From a virus, in IMG/VR virus record IMGVR_UViG_3300008113_000979, positions 1 through 24,486 of that record: 24,486 nucleotides of DNA. One strand, 5' to 3'. Below, one piece after another: positions 1 through 7,277 of the stretch; the stretch's first letter is position 1, and each line of letters starts with the position of its first letter. The notes under the pieces are model-generated. The model was not told the DNA's origin, ran no database searches, and was given only the letters and a program-made list of their open reading frames with translations. A program made the position numbers and the translations under genes.

Positions 1-140
1 TTAACCCATTTGCGAGGTAAGAAATATGGAGTACCAATTCGTATTTTACCAACATACCATCCAATTTTAAATGGTGTAAACGGACTGAATAGTGCTTTAA
101 TCCATCTAAATCGTTCTAATGTGTACTTTAATTTTTTCAT
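1..140 (-). CDS. Hypothetical protein, 3' end cut by window edge
   Basis: The ATG at 140 opens a frame that stays open to base 1, giving at least 46 residues. The visible part starts MKKLKYTLERFRW, is basic and aromatic-rich, and ends its visible part in GTPYFLPRKWV. The frame overlaps a possible 22-codon ORF upstream by an ATGA junction, which supports this start. I do not recognise a family. The stop codon lies outside the window. Confidence 0.6.
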   Translation of the reverse strand, partial: MKKLKYTLERFRWIKALFSPFTPFKIGWYVGKIRIGTPYFLPRKWV

Positions 141-205
141 TTGTAAATGAAATTTATTTTACTATAACCTGTTACTGTTGTGCTTACTGTTGAAACCCAA
201 TTCAT
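137..205 (-). CDS. Possible 22-residue peptide
   Basis: A very short frame (starts MNWVSTVSTTV, ends FIYK) fills most of the gap between the phosphoesterase gene and the next gene. Its TGA overlaps the following ATG as ATGA, the coupling seen elsewhere in this window. The length is so short that chance is a real alternative. No function can be suggested. Confidence 0.3.
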   Translation of the reverse strand: MNWVSTVSTTVTGYSKINFIYK

Positions 206-207
206 AA

Positions 208-963
208 TTATCTTGTTTGTCCAACGCTAAGCTCTCCATCTTGAATAACCAAATATTCACCTGTAGTTTCTTGACAATCGATAAGATAATATCTACCACC
301 AGCTGATTTCATAGCACCATCAATATCAAGTTTTCTAACTCCAGTATGTCCTACTACTTGAATTACTTGAGTACGTAGTGTATCTCTGTTAGCAGCCATT
401 AGTGAACGTGGTCTAATCCATATTGGAGATTGTTCTTCATTATCACCATACGGATCTAGATAGCTTAGTTTCTTTATACTAACTGCTGTTCCGAATTGAA
501 ATGTAAGTGGTTTATATTTAAATTGTTCGTTTAATTGTTCTACCATTGTTTCTACGTTCCATCCATCAGCTCCAAATACACTATCCATAAATTTACTACT
601 AACACCAGCGTGGCTGAATAGGAACTCATCAAACTGATAAGCCATTTGTAGGTGCTCTCTGTTAGCATCAATCGTTGGTTTGATTTGGTGGCTGAATACT
701 GATTGGTAGCCTGATGTTCCATTTTCACCTACTTCAGGAAAATAATGATAGTCATGGTTACCAATAAGCATAATGACTTCCTTATCAGTTGATTTTTTAA
801 ATTCAATGATGTCAAGGAAATTATTTAGTTGTTCTTCTCCTTTAATATCAAATGAATCAAAGTAATCACCGATGAATATAATTCTGTCAGCGTCTTGTTC
901 TTGATTAACGATTAATTTCCAGAGTGAACGTCCGTGAACGTCTCCGATTGCTACTGTTTTCAT
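208..963 (-). CDS. Calcineurin-type metallophosphoesterase
   Basis: The 251-residue protein carries the metal-binding signature of calcineurin-like phosphoesterases: GDVHGR at residues 7-12, GDYFD at 32-36 and GNHD at 68-71, followed by later histidines in SHAGV (about 117) and GHTGV (about 205). These residues normally bind a two-metal centre that hydrolyses phosphomonoesters or diesters. Family knowledge fits a protein Ser/Thr phosphatase or a nucleotide/RNA-end phosphatase; the sequence does not decide the substrate. No signal peptide is visible, so it should be cytoplasmic. It lies 3 bases downstream of a small unknown gene and is probably co-transcribed with it. Confidence 0.85.
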   Translation of the reverse strand: MKTVAIGDVHGRSLWKLIVNQEQDADRIIFIGDYFDSFDIKGEEQLNNFLDIIEFKKSTDKEVIMLIGNHDYHYFPEVGENGTSGYQSVFSHQIKPTIDANREHLQMAYQFDEFLFSHAGVSSKFMDSVFGADGWNVETMVEQLNEQFKYKPLTFQFGTAVSIKKLSYLDPYGDNEEQSPIWIRPRSLMAANRDTLRTQVIQVVGHTGVRKLDIDGAMKSAGGRYYLIDCQETTGEYLVIQDGELSVGQTR

Positions 964-966
964 AAC

Positions 967-1197
967 TTATAATATTATACCTTTTACTATTGTGTATTTG
1001 TCTTTATCTGGTACATAATAGGCAGTATCAGCATCTTCATGCTTACCATAGTACCATTCTTCATGTACGTCTAATGCTATATTCATAACATTACTAACTG
1101 GTCCCACATCGTCATAACCACCTTCATATCCTGCTACGAATACGTGTAGATCTGGGTCTAATTGTTGTAGTTGCTCTATTAGTTGTTTAACTGTCAT
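967..1197 (-). CDS. Small acidic hypothetical protein, 76 aa
   Basis: A soluble 76-residue protein starting MTVKQLIEQLQQLDPDLHVFV, with an amphipathic N-terminal helix, a GYEGGYDD turn and aromatic residues in the centre (EEWYYGKH). The beginning resembles small phage proteins that start with a leucine-rich helix followed by LDPD. I do not know a function. The stop lies 3 bases before the phosphoesterase start, indicating an operon. Confidence 0.7.
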   Translation of the reverse strand: MTVKQLIEQLQQLDPDLHVFVAGYEGGYDDVGPVSNVMNIALDVHEEWYYGKHEDADTAYYVPDKDKYTIVKGIIL

Positions 1198-1225
1198 TAC
1201 GTAAATGTAATAACTTATTTTGTCC

Positions 1226-1459
1226 TCACCAAAATTTATACCACGGTTTTTCTATCTTAAGTGGTTGTTTTGGTTTTGAAATAGACTTGAAAACGCGATT
1301 GAAGAAGTAATTTGAATGTTTTTGAACCTTAATTTTATCTACTTCTTTTAAATGAGATAAACTAACATGAATTTGCACAGGGGCTTCAATACCATCAGCT
1401 TGTATGAAGGTAGTTATTACGTAATATTCTTTTCCTTTTATATTTACTGTGCGTATCAT
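1226..1459 (-). CDS. Hypothetical protein, 77 aa
   Basis: A 77-residue basic protein. The N-terminal half alternates hydrophobic and polar residues as in a beta sheet (VNIKGKEYYVITTFI); the C-terminal half is Lys- and Phe-rich and ends KPWYKFW. No signal peptide or membrane segment is evident, and I do not recognise a family. It sits in the same close-packed gene string downstream of thyX. Confidence 0.65.
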   Translation of the reverse strand: MIRTVNIKGKEYYVITTFIQADGIEAPVQIHVSLSHLKEVDKIKVQKHSNYFFNRVFKSISKPKQPLKIEKPWYKFW

Positions 1460-1475
1460 TTCCCATATAAATATG

Positions 1476-1691
1476 CTATGTTTCGTTCTCTTCAGAATCT
1501 AAATTACCTGCTCTTTGATAAGCATGCCACAGTTCTTCTAACGCTTTATTCAAATGTGAATTTAACTCTTTATCAACTTTAGCTACTGGGTGTTGTAATA
1601 TATGATCATCTAGTGTACTCATTAGCACGTGTAAACGATCCATCATTTCATGGTAGTGGCCTGAGTTAAGTTTGTCTTTTAATTTACTCAC
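1476..1691 (-). CDS. Hypothetical helical protein, 71 aa, GTG start
   Basis: A 71-residue acidic, helix-rich protein (MSKLKDKLNSGHYHEMMDRL at the start). The start is GTG, and the sequence GTGA overlaps the TGA of thyX, so translation is probably coupled to thyX. This overlap decides the start. The function is unknown. It could be a small phage regulator, but nothing in the sequence shows this. Confidence 0.65.
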   Translation of the reverse strand: MSKLKDKLNSGHYHEMMDRLHVLMSTLDDHILQHPVAKVDKELNSHLNKALEELWHAYQRAGNLDSEENET

Positions 1692-2338
1692 AGTTCAAAT
1701 GCCTCTATAGTTTCTTTAAATGGGTTACCTTCAATTTGCTTAACTAGATCAAGCATATCTTGAGCTAATTGTCTTACCTCAACCTGAGCATGTTCACTAT
1801 TACGTAATTGCTGGAAGTGATAGAATGAACGCCAGTTAAACATTACATCCATTGTAATTTGGCTATTGAATGTTTTAAAGAAACGAGCTGATTCTTTAGC
1901 ACGTTTACGGCCTAGTATTGGTGTTAGGTCTTCTAAACATTGATGATATAGTTGATTACCATACCTAGTATATTCATCTAATATATCAGCCCAATTCTTT
2001 CTCTGTAGATGTTCCATACTGCAAGGAATATCAGGCCAATCATTTGGAATGTAGTATTTATCTTCCTTCAATTCCTTGTAACGAGCTGATTCACCATTAA
2101 CTGAAACACCAATACGATGCTTAATTAAATGGATGTGTGTTGCTTGATCTACTGTTACTAGGAAATGTAATGATGATTTTTCAAATGGAGTATGATGACC
2201 CTCACTTGCTAGCATTTTAAGTAGTTTACCTACTCTTGCTATTTTATCTTCAGTTAAATCTCTTGATGTTGATGTCCAAGCTGATTGAGCATGAACTAGA
2301 TCGCTTCCATAATAACCTAACAATTCTACTTTGTTCAT
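1688..2338 (-). CDS. thyX: Flavin-dependent thymidylate synthase ThyX
   Basis: The 216-residue protein matches the usual length of ThyX. It contains the signature helix-loop at residues 73-87 (KHRIGVSVNGESARY), a variant of the ThyX motif RHRX7-8S with Lys for the first Arg. The upstream EGHHTPFEKSSLHF stretch (about 46-59) is also typical of the family. ThyX converts dUMP to dTMP using methylenetetrahydrofolate, NADPH and FAD. Phages often carry it to supply thymidine for genome replication. The start ATG overlaps the previous stop as ATGA, and the stop overlaps the next start as GTGA, so it is the middle gene of a coupled operon. Confidence 0.95.
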   Translation of the reverse strand: MNKVELLGYYGSDLVHAQSAWTSTSRDLTEDKIARVGKLLKMLASEGHHTPFEKSSLHFLVTVDQATHIHLIKHRIGVSVNGESARYKELKEDKYYIPNDWPDIPCSMEHLQRKNWADILDEYTRYGNQLYHQCLEDLTPILGRKRAKESARFFKTFNSQITMDVMFNWRSFYHFQQLRNSEHAQVEVRQLAQDMLDLVKQIEGNPFKETIEAFEL

Positions 2339-2673
2339 AGAGTATGTTTTTTGCCTTTTTCAGTTAGTGAATATAGTATTTCTCCTTCCTCACCTACACC
2401 TGCTTGTAACATTCCTTTGTCTACTAAGCCGTTAACCATTTCTTGAGTATATTTTAATCCAGCACGATCATATGCTTCATTCATATCCTCATCTGAAAGT
2501 AAATAATCATTCTTTTTACCTATAATATAGTCGTTATAGCTGTTAATAGCTAATTCCCAAATTTCCTCACACCAATATTCTACTAATTGTTCTGGTAGTG
2601 GGCCATCTGCCTCTCTGATAGTGCTAGTTAGTATTTTAGCGTAATCTTCTCCGCTGTTAATATTCTTTCTCAT
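2335..2673 (-). CDS. Hypothetical protein, 112 aa, upstream of thyX
   Basis: I place the start at the ATG at 2673 (MRKNINSGEDYAKIL), just after the stop of the lipoprotein gene. A longer frame would run back into that gene. The protein is acidic and helical, and its C-terminal half looks like a small winged-helix or helical repeat (NGLVDKGMLQAG, then LYSLTEKGKK), which would suit a transcription-factor-like fold, but this is only a guess from pattern. The gene ends in an ATGA overlap with thyX. Confidence 0.7.
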   Translation of the reverse strand: MRKNINSGEDYAKILTSTIREADGPLPEQLVEYWCEEIWELAINSYNDYIIGKKNDYLLSDEDMNEAYDRAGLKYTQEMVNGLVDKGMLQAGVGEEGEILYSLTEKGKKHTL

Positions 2674-2674
2674 A

Positions 2675-2917
2675 TTATTCAGTTTCGTGGTACATAAAGT
2701 TTTCAAATTCAAGACCAGCATTTAGATTTACTTCCTTCAAATGCTCTAATGATAACTCATATCTACCTAACTCAACGTGTTTGATAAATAGTTCGTCATG
2801 CATGCTATCTACTTTAGCTTGTAAAATATCTACTTCAGATTGACAATCAATTTCAGTCTTGTTATTACTACAAGATACAAATAACACTAAGGTTAAAAGT
2901 GTAAGGATATATTTCAT
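2675..2917 (-). CDS. Small lipoprotein with coiled coil, 80 aa
   Basis: The N-terminus is a lipoprotein signal: a hydrophobic stretch ending in the lipobox LFVSC at about residues 12-16, followed by SNNK. The mature part of about 64 residues has heptad-like leucines and many acidic residues (VDILQAKVDSMHDELF), suggesting a coiled coil anchored in a membrane. Phages use such lipoproteins as spanins, superinfection exclusion factors or immunity factors. Its neighbour 2914-3066 encodes a small membrane protein, and the ATGA overlap means the two are translated together. That pairing resembles an i-spanin/o-spanin pair, but I cannot confirm this. Confidence 0.75.
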   Translation of the reverse strand: MKYILTLLTLVLFVSCSNNKTEIDCQSEVDILQAKVDSMHDELFIKHVELGRYELSLEHLKEVNLNAGLEFENFMYHETE

Positions 2918-3066
2918 GATATTTCGTTTTTATCGTTTTCATCCCAATTTAAAAAATCATCACCTTTATAGTCGGGGTGATTTTCTTTCATATAATCAAT
3001 AGCAGCAACCCATCTCCAAGAGATAATTGCAACTATAATGAACATTAATAAGAATACTTTCCACAT
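2914..3066 (-). CDS. Small single-pass membrane protein, 50 aa
   Basis: A 50-residue frame starts at the ATG at 3066 (MWKVFLLMFIIVAIISWRW) and has one clear N-terminal transmembrane helix at residues 3-20, followed by a polar acidic tail ending NDKNEIS. Its TGA overlaps the ATG of the lipoprotein gene. An inner-membrane protein overlapping a lipoprotein gene recalls two-component spanins, although the soluble part is short for an i-spanin. Confidence 0.6.
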   Translation of the reverse strand: MWKVFLLMFIIVAIISWRWVAAIDYMKENHPDYKGDDFLNWDENDKNEIS

Positions 3067-3076
3067 ATGTTTTATT

Positions 3077-3577
3077 TTAATCCCACCATCTTCTGATGTT
3101 ATTTTCTAATATTTTGAATAATAATTTATGAGCACGTTCTTCATTTGTTTTAGCTATATTAAATGCTGTTCTATGCTTATCATCACACTTAACCTGCTTA
3201 TAAATACGAGGATATTTTTTAAAATATTCATCAAAGTTTTCAGATATATATTCCTCTTCCATTTCATAGCTACCTGGATGGCTTATACTATCTATAAATT
3301 TAAGTTTTGATTTATGGTAATCAAAGTATTCTCTTCCATACCATTCATCTTGTACCTTATCAATTAATCGAACACATAACATCATTATTTCAGCATCACG
3401 TTTAGCAGACATATGCCTATCGTGATAACCAATATATTCAGATTGGTTCTTAAGTTTAAACTTAAGTATTTCGAAAATATAGAAATCATCCCAATCCTGA
3501 TCTTTCCATATAATGGGTAACCAACGATAGAGATTATAAATACGTTTAAAGAATTGCTTTACCTTATACATAACCAT
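3077..3577 (-). CDS. Hypothetical cytoplasmic protein, 166 aa
   Basis: A 166-residue protein rich in aromatic and charged residues (many Trp, Tyr and Lys/Asp/Glu), without signal peptide. It contains a conserved-looking block YIGYHDRHMSAKRDAEIMM at about residues 48-66 and ends in RRWWD. A second Met at residue 3 is an alternative start. I do not recognise the family. A strong terminator lies just upstream (3590-3606), so this gene begins a separate transcription unit that may run on through thyX to the window edge. Confidence 0.7.
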   Translation of the reverse strand: MVMYKVKQFFKRIYNLYRWLPIIWKDQDWDDFYIFEILKFKLKNQSEYIGYHDRHMSAKRDAEIMMLCVRLIDKVQDEWYGREYFDYHKSKLKFIDSISHPGSYEMEEEYISENFDEYFKKYPRIYKQVKCDDKHRTAFNIAKTNEERAHKLLFKILENNIRRWWD

Positions 3578-3589
3578 TAAAATTAAAGT

Positions 3590-3606
3590 GGGGGCTCATC
3601 GCCCCC
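3590..3606 (-). terminator. Intrinsic terminator after the export region
   Basis: Read on the minus strand, GGGGGC and GCCCCC form a 6 bp all-GC stem around a 5-base loop, followed by ACTTTAATTTTAATGG. It sits 7 bases past the stop of the small lipoprotein gene and ends the export region. Confidence 0.8.
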
Positions 3607-3612
3607 TCTTAA

Positions 3613-3783
3613 TTACTTAGCTGAAACTGAATCAGCTGGAATTGCAGCTACAGTTGAATCTGTTGCTACTACTGAAGAATCAGCTACGGCTGTACTGTCA
3701 GTGTTTGTAGTTTCAACTGATGCATTTCCTCCACAAGCAACTAGCATAGTTGCAACTGCGAATACGAACATTACTTTTTTCAT
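3613..3783 (-). CDS. Small Ala/Ser/Thr/Val-rich lipoprotein, 56 aa
   Basis: A 56-residue frame starts at 3783. It has a lipoprotein signal with lipobox LVAC (Cys at about residue 17) followed by GGN. The mature 40 residues are almost only Ala, Ser, Thr, Val and Asp (for example TDSTAVADSSVVATDS), a flexible surface chain with a repeated TDST/ADS pattern. A Bacteroidota-type promoter (3804-3835) lies 21 bases upstream and a terminator lies just downstream, so it can be a single-gene unit, probably strongly expressed. Confidence 0.8.
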   Translation of the reverse strand: MKKVMFVFAVATMLVACGGNASVETTNTDSTAVADSSVVATDSTVAAIPADSVSAK

Positions 3784-3803
3784 AATAAATTATTTATTTG
3801 AAT

Positions 3804-3835
3804 TAAATATACGACAACATTTTGACCGAACCAAA
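3804..3835 (-). promoter_or_regulatory. Bacteroidota-type promoter
   Basis: On the minus strand TTTG is followed by 20 bases and TATATTTA, matching the Bacteroidota primary sigma pattern TTTG-N19-21-TAnnTTTG except for the last base. The 11-base core GTCGTATATTT recurs at 17102 and 20484, with a 10-base GTCGTATATT at 23586. It serves the small lipoprotein gene at 3783. Confidence 0.75.
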
Positions 3836-5197
3836 TTAGAATTGTAATTTAGAACCAATCATAAAGAAACTAAGCATAGGTGAACCTGGCACTGTTGATA
3901 CCATCAATTTATAGTCCATGTTTACTCCAAAGCGTTTACTTATCTTATATGAGTATCCACATCCAATTAACGAATTAATATTATAATTCCAAGTTGAACC
4001 TGTAGCTGTATTATACGAATAAGGTGATGCCATAACAAATACTCCTGGAGATAATGTTGTTTTTAGATTTACCTGATACGGTTTAGTCCAGAATGATGTT
4101 ATTGATGACACCATTGAGTATGAATATTTACCTGTTATTCCGTCTTTTAATTTAATATTAATATAAGCTAAGTTATAACCATACGTTCCTAATTTAGGAT
4201 GTGGTTTAATCCAGGTATAACCACCAAATGTCATGTTGGTACCTTTAACCCTAGCTACTGTGTATGAATATGCTTTAATTGCTTTTAACTGACCATCTTT
4301 AAATACTAAATCGCTTTTGTTAATTGATAAGGCAAACGATTTAAAATCCATCCATATCATTGAACTAACACCCCAACTAGATTCACCAGTTGCTGATGAT
4401 TGAGACATACCTAATGATAGTATAGGTGTAAAGCCACCTGTTGGGTTTTGAGCAGTAGTTAAATCCGAATTCATCAATATAGGATTCATTCGTAGTTGTT
4501 TCTTCTCATCTTTTTTTTCTTCCTTCTTTTCCTCTTTTTTCTCCTCCTTCTTTTCTTCCTTTTTTTCTTCTTTAGATTCAGATTTGCTTTCTTCTTTGCT
4601 TTCTGATTTAGATTCAGATTTGCTTTCGCTCTTGCTTTCGCTTGAACTTGTACTTTCTGATTTGCTCTCTGAGCTTGAGCCTGATGACGACGAAGACCCA
4701 GATGATGAGGATGATTGGGATGAGGATGACGAAGATGCTGAAGAGGAAGACGCTGAAGAGGCTGATGAGCTCGAAGCTGAGCTTGATGCAGCTGAGGAAG
4801 CGCTTGAGCTTGCTGCTGAACTTGCTGATGAACTCGCTGCGCTTGAAGCGGCTGATGAAGCCGCTGATGAGGCTGCTGATGCTGCTTGACTTGCTGCTTG
4901 CGTTACTGTATTTTGAACGGTTTGAGTTACTGTTTGAGATACTGGACATGCTGCTGAATTATACGCTGCGTATGTTGCTTGCAACCATGCTTGTAAGGCC
5001 CCACTTTGAACTTCTGCTGGGGTAAATGTTTTTACTTGGTTGTAAAACGATACTACAGCGTTGCCATTAATATAGGTTGTAGTTGCAATCTTAGTTTCAC
5101 CAGTACATTTATCTACAAACGTCTGAGTGAAGGTTTGGCCATTCGTTTTAAGGCAAACGAACAATAATATAATTACACTTACAACCCATTTTTTCAT
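3836..5197 (-). CDS. Secreted protein with Ser-rich linker and beta-barrel-like C-terminal domain
   Basis: The 453-residue product begins with a signal peptide (about residues 1-20, ending TNGQ). Residues 20-100 form a small domain with a CTGE motif. Residues 104-235 are low complexity and change in steps: Ala/Ser, pure Ser, Ser/Gly, Ser/Glu/Lys, then Glu/Lys. The last 215 residues alternate as amphipathic beta strands with Tyr, Trp and Ser and end in SKLQF, a terminal aromatic residue as in outer-membrane beta-barrels. I infer a C-terminal barrel or beta domain with an extended linker crossing the periplasm or displayed outside. The gene starts one base inside the stop of the CsgG-like gene (TAATG), which ties the two proteins together. 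Confidence 0.85.
   Translation of the reverse strand: MKKWVVSVIILLFVCLKTNGQTFTQTFVDKCTGETKIATTTYINGNAVVSFYNQVKTFTPAEVQSGALQAWLQATYAAYNSAACPVSQTVTQTVQNTVTQAASQAASAASSAASSAASSAASSSASSAASSSASSAASSSASSSSASSASSSSASSSSSSQSSSSSGSSSSSGSSSESKSESTSSSESKSESKSESKSESKEESKSESKEEKKEEKKEEKKEEKKEEKKDEKKQLRMNPILMNSDLTTAQNPTGGFTPILSLGMSQSSATGESSWGVSSMIWMDFKSFALSINKSDLVFKDGQLKAIKAYSYTVARVKGTNMTFGGYTWIKPHPKLGTYGYNLAYINIKLKDGITGKYSYSMVSSITSFWTKPYQVNLKTTLSPGVFVMASPYSYNTATGSTWNYNINSLIGCGYSYKISKRFGVNMDYKLMVSTVPGSPMLSFFMIGSKLQF
4505..4890. repeat. Trinucleotide-type low-complexity tract
   Basis: Degenerate triplet repeats encode the Ala/Ser to Ser to Glu/Lys linker of the secreted protein on the minus strand. The Glu/Lys part is nearly pure purine on the coding strand, and the Ser/Ala part is rich in AGC/TCA/GCA codons. 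The tract creates long false frames on both strands and should be prone to slippage and length change. Confidence 0.85.
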
Positions 5198-5913
5198 TAT
5201 TTGCTAAATATTCCCTTATCAACCATACGCTTTAAGATACGAGCACAAGCTATATCTAATGCTTTTTTGGTTGCTATTGAAATAGTTGATTGGTTAAATT
5301 TAACTGGATCAACTGTAGCATCTGATAGTAAAGTTAATTCACGTGTTGTTTTAGCTTCACCTAAACCTGATGCTCCGAATATTACTCCAGTTTCTGCATT
5401 TGTAAAACGAACTTGTAAACCCAAACGTGTTACTAATAAGTTTTTAACACCGTCTTTTAAATTTACTGTTTCATCTTCTGAGATAGAGTAGTCGTATACT
5501 TCAATAGTAACGAAGTATTCAGCTAGATTAATTTTACCTCTACCATCTAATTTATTTTCACTAATTCCCGCTTGTGATGCTTGGAATTGTTTTACCATTC
5601 TGTTCTTGATCTCAGTTTTGTCTTCAGTGAATTTGAAGCGATTTAGATTTTCTAAATACTCCATTGTAATATTAGCCACACCTAAACCAACACGTTTTTC
5701 CTTTAATTCAGGATACATTTCATACATTTCATCACTAATACCACACTTTAATATCTGAATTGGTATTTGCTTACCATCATAATCTAGAAACTGAGATATG
5801 TCAATCGATGTTTCGAATGATGCTTTATACTGTTCTGTTTTTGTGCTTCCCACAGTTTGGGCACCCGCACTTATGGTCAATAATAGACCTAATAATATTA
5901 ATAAATTTTTCAT
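5197..5913 (-). CDS. CsgG-like outer-membrane assembly protein
   Basis: The 238-residue protein starts with a signal peptide (hydrophobic 3-14, cleavage near SAGAQ at about 19); there is no lipobox Cys, unlike classical CsgG. The body resembles the CsgG family: VGLGVANITMEYL (about 76-88), a central helix, a strand region (FVTIEVYDYSIS), a glycine-rich VIFGASGLGEA stretch and a C-terminal helix ACARILKRMVDKG. In curli systems CsgG forms a nonameric secretion pore in the outer membrane. Here the following gene encodes the Ser-rich secreted protein, with a one-base stop/start overlap, and the preceding gene encodes a lipoprotein. I infer that it helps export or anchor its neighbour. The family match is moderately strong; pore formation is not shown. 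Confidence 0.7.
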   Translation of the reverse strand: MKNLLILLGLLLTISAGAQTVGSTKTEQYKASFETSIDISQFLDYDGKQIPIQILKCGISDEMYEMYPELKEKRVGLGVANITMEYLENLNRFKFTEDKTEIKNRMVKQFQASQAGISENKLDGRGKINLAEYFVTIEVYDYSISEDETVNLKDGVKNLLVTRLGLQVRFTNAETGVIFGASGLGEAKTTRELTLLSDATVDPVKFNQSTISIATKKALDIACARILKRMVDKGIFSK

Positions 5914-5916
5914 ACA

Positions 5917-6243
5917 TTATTTGTTATTAAATTTTCTAATTGGAGCTCTATTATCATTTCTTGGTGGTGGTAATGGAGTCCATCTTGGTTGTGGTTGAAC
6001 TCTAGGTCTTGGATTTACAATTATAGGTCTAGGATTAACTATAATAGGTTGTCTAAATCTATAATTCCAATCCCACCACAATGGAGTTGACATTATAGGA
6101 GCACTATAGTATACGTCATCATAAATAACTCGTTTTCTAACTTCAACTAATTTAGTACTGTCTTTAGGATCAATGAAAACATATTTTGTAGTAGTACACC
6201 CTGTTAATAATACCCCTAGTAATATTGTTAATAGTTTTTTCAT
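5917..6243 (-). CDS. Proline-rich lipoprotein, 108 aa
   Basis: The N-terminus has a lipoprotein signal with lipobox LLTGC (Cys at about residue 16), then TTTKYVF. The middle is rich in Tyr and Trp, and residues 66-95 are rich in Pro, Arg and Asn with an exact tandem repeat of PIIVNPR. The C-terminus is basic. This looks like a cell-envelope lipoprotein with an extended chain. It is the first gene after the 6256-6283 terminator, followed at 3 bases by the CsgG-like gene, so it may act with it, as CsgE/F-type partners do, though I see no homology to those. Confidence 0.75.
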   Translation of the reverse strand: MKKLLTILLGVLLTGCTTTKYVFIDPKDSTKLVEVRKRVIYDDVYYSAPIMSTPLWWDWNYRFRQPIIVNPRPIIVNPRPRVQPQPRWTPLPPPRNDNRAPIRKFNNK

Positions 6244-6255
6244 TATATAATAAAT

Positions 6256-6283
6256 TAAAAAAAAGGGAACCGAAGTTCCCTTT
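6256..6283 (-). terminator. Strong intrinsic terminator with UUCG loop
   Basis: On the minus strand AAAGGGAAC-TTCG-GTTCCCTTT is a perfect 9 bp stem with a UUCG tetraloop followed by a run of T. It ends the unit with the holin-like gene at 6289 and separates it from the lipoprotein/CsgG-like unit. Confidence 0.9.
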
Positions 6284-6288
6284 GGTTA

Positions 6289-6534
6289 TTATTCTTTATC
6301 TCCTTTTCTTTTGTTGATAAATTTATCAACTGATGCAATACCAAATGCACCTAATACGATAACCATGAATCCGTCAAATACAAACTCGTGAATAGGCATT
6401 TCTTTACCTACTAAACCAGTTGCAATATCAGCAATCAAGGTGATTACCATCATCACGAATGCTGTAAAGCCAACTACTGATTTTTCATTGATTGTGTTTG
6501 AATCATCAAATAGATTTTTCAAAAATTGTTTCAT
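6289..6534 (-). CDS. Holin-like two-helix membrane protein, 81 aa
   Basis: The 81-residue protein has two predicted transmembrane helices, about residues 19-41 (VVGFTAFVMMVITLIADIA) and 51-68 (VFDGFMVIVLGAFGIASV), with a charged C-terminus (INKRKGDKE). Size, two helices and basic tail fit small phage holins, which form inner-membrane holes at lysis. No endolysin is present in the window. It lies between a larger membrane protein and a strong terminator. A role in the export region instead of lysis is an alternative. Confidence 0.7.
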   Translation of the reverse strand: MKQFLKNLFDDSNTINEKSVVGFTAFVMMVITLIADIATGLVGKEMPIHEFVFDGFMVIVLGAFGIASVDKFINKRKGDKE

Positions 6535-6552
6535 ACTTTTAATTTTTATTGG

Positions 6553-7167
6553 TTAGTGGGATTCGTCCCAAGCGTCTTTCAACAACCCACACTTTTGACA
6601 CTCTAATTCACCATCATTGTCTGAGTCACCCCATTCATGTTGGCAGTATCTATGTGCTTTTATTTCATGTTCTAATTTTAATTTAGCCATTTCTTGTTCA
6701 TGTTCTTGTTGATCGGCTTCTAATTTTTGGTCATGTTCTTGTTGGTCAGCTGCTAACTCGTAGTTTTGTTTGTTTTCAACTACAGCTAAATCTCTAGCTG
6801 CTGCTGCACCTGCTACGAATGCATCTGGAATTAATGGAGTTACTGGTTTGTTGCTTTCTTTAATGTCATTAACACTACCTAATGCTACACCGTCTTCCTC
6901 ATCCATTTTCTGAACTAACATTTTATCTTTGTCTGTATCACTGAACCAGTAATCAATAATCTTACCATATGAACCAATGAAGGCACCTAATAATAACATT
7001 AATAATTCTTTCCATGCTGCTGCCATTGGTGTTTGTAAACTAATAGCGGCAAATATACCAGCTATGATTACTATAAAACCACCCAATACCATTGCTGTGA
7101 TGTACCATCTGCGGGACATCATTTTATTTAGTAGTTCTCTAAATCCTGTATTTGGTTGTTGACTCAT
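6553..7167 (-). CDS. Membrane protein with coiled coil and zinc-ribbon tail, 204 aa
   Basis: Residues 20-42 and about 50-68 form two transmembrane helices (ending LLLGAFIGSYGKIIDYWF, a pattern seen in phage holin-type proteins). A polar region follows, then a coiled-coil segment (about 135-170) with a twofold repeat of ADQQEHDQKLE-type sequence, and a C-terminal metal-binding motif CQHEW...CQKCG that suggests a zinc ribbon. I infer an inner-membrane protein with a cytoplasmic zinc-binding tail. The combination of a holin-like N-terminus and zinc tail is unusual. The ATG overlaps the upstream stop as TAATG. Confidence 0.7.
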   Translation of the reverse strand: MSQQPNTGFRELLNKMMSRRWYITAMVLGGFIVIIAGIFAAISLQTPMAAAWKELLMLLLGAFIGSYGKIIDYWFSDTDKDKMLVQKMDEEDGVALGSVNDIKESNKPVTPLIPDAFVAGAAAARDLAVVENKQNYELAADQQEHDQKLEADQQEHEQEMAKLKLEHEIKAHRYCQHEWGDSDNDGELECQKCGLLKDAWDESH

Positions 7168-7274
7168 TACTTATACTTTTTTAAAACTTCGTTATTTTGT
7201 TTTATTTGCTTTGCTTTTTTCATTCCAGAACGTTTACTACGTCTTGGTTTAGGTTTAGGTTGTGCGTTTGCCAT
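7167..7274 (-). CDS. Very basic 35-residue peptide
   Basis: The frame starts at 7274 (MANAQPKPKPRRSKRSG) and ends KKYK. Nearly half of the residues are Lys or Arg. Its TAA shares a base with the ATG of the next gene, which supports translation. It may bind nucleic acid or acidic lipids. I do not recognise a family. Confidence 0.55.
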   Translation of the reverse strand: MANAQPKPKPRRSKRSGMKKAKQIKQNNEVLKKYK

Positions 7275-7277
7275 AGA

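Noticed and set aside
4584-5025. Long plus- and minus-strand frames over the Ser-rich tract
   Set aside because: They are products of the triplet-repeat composition (runs of Asp/Glu/Ala/Leu or Ser/Arg) and overlap the real secreted protein gene.
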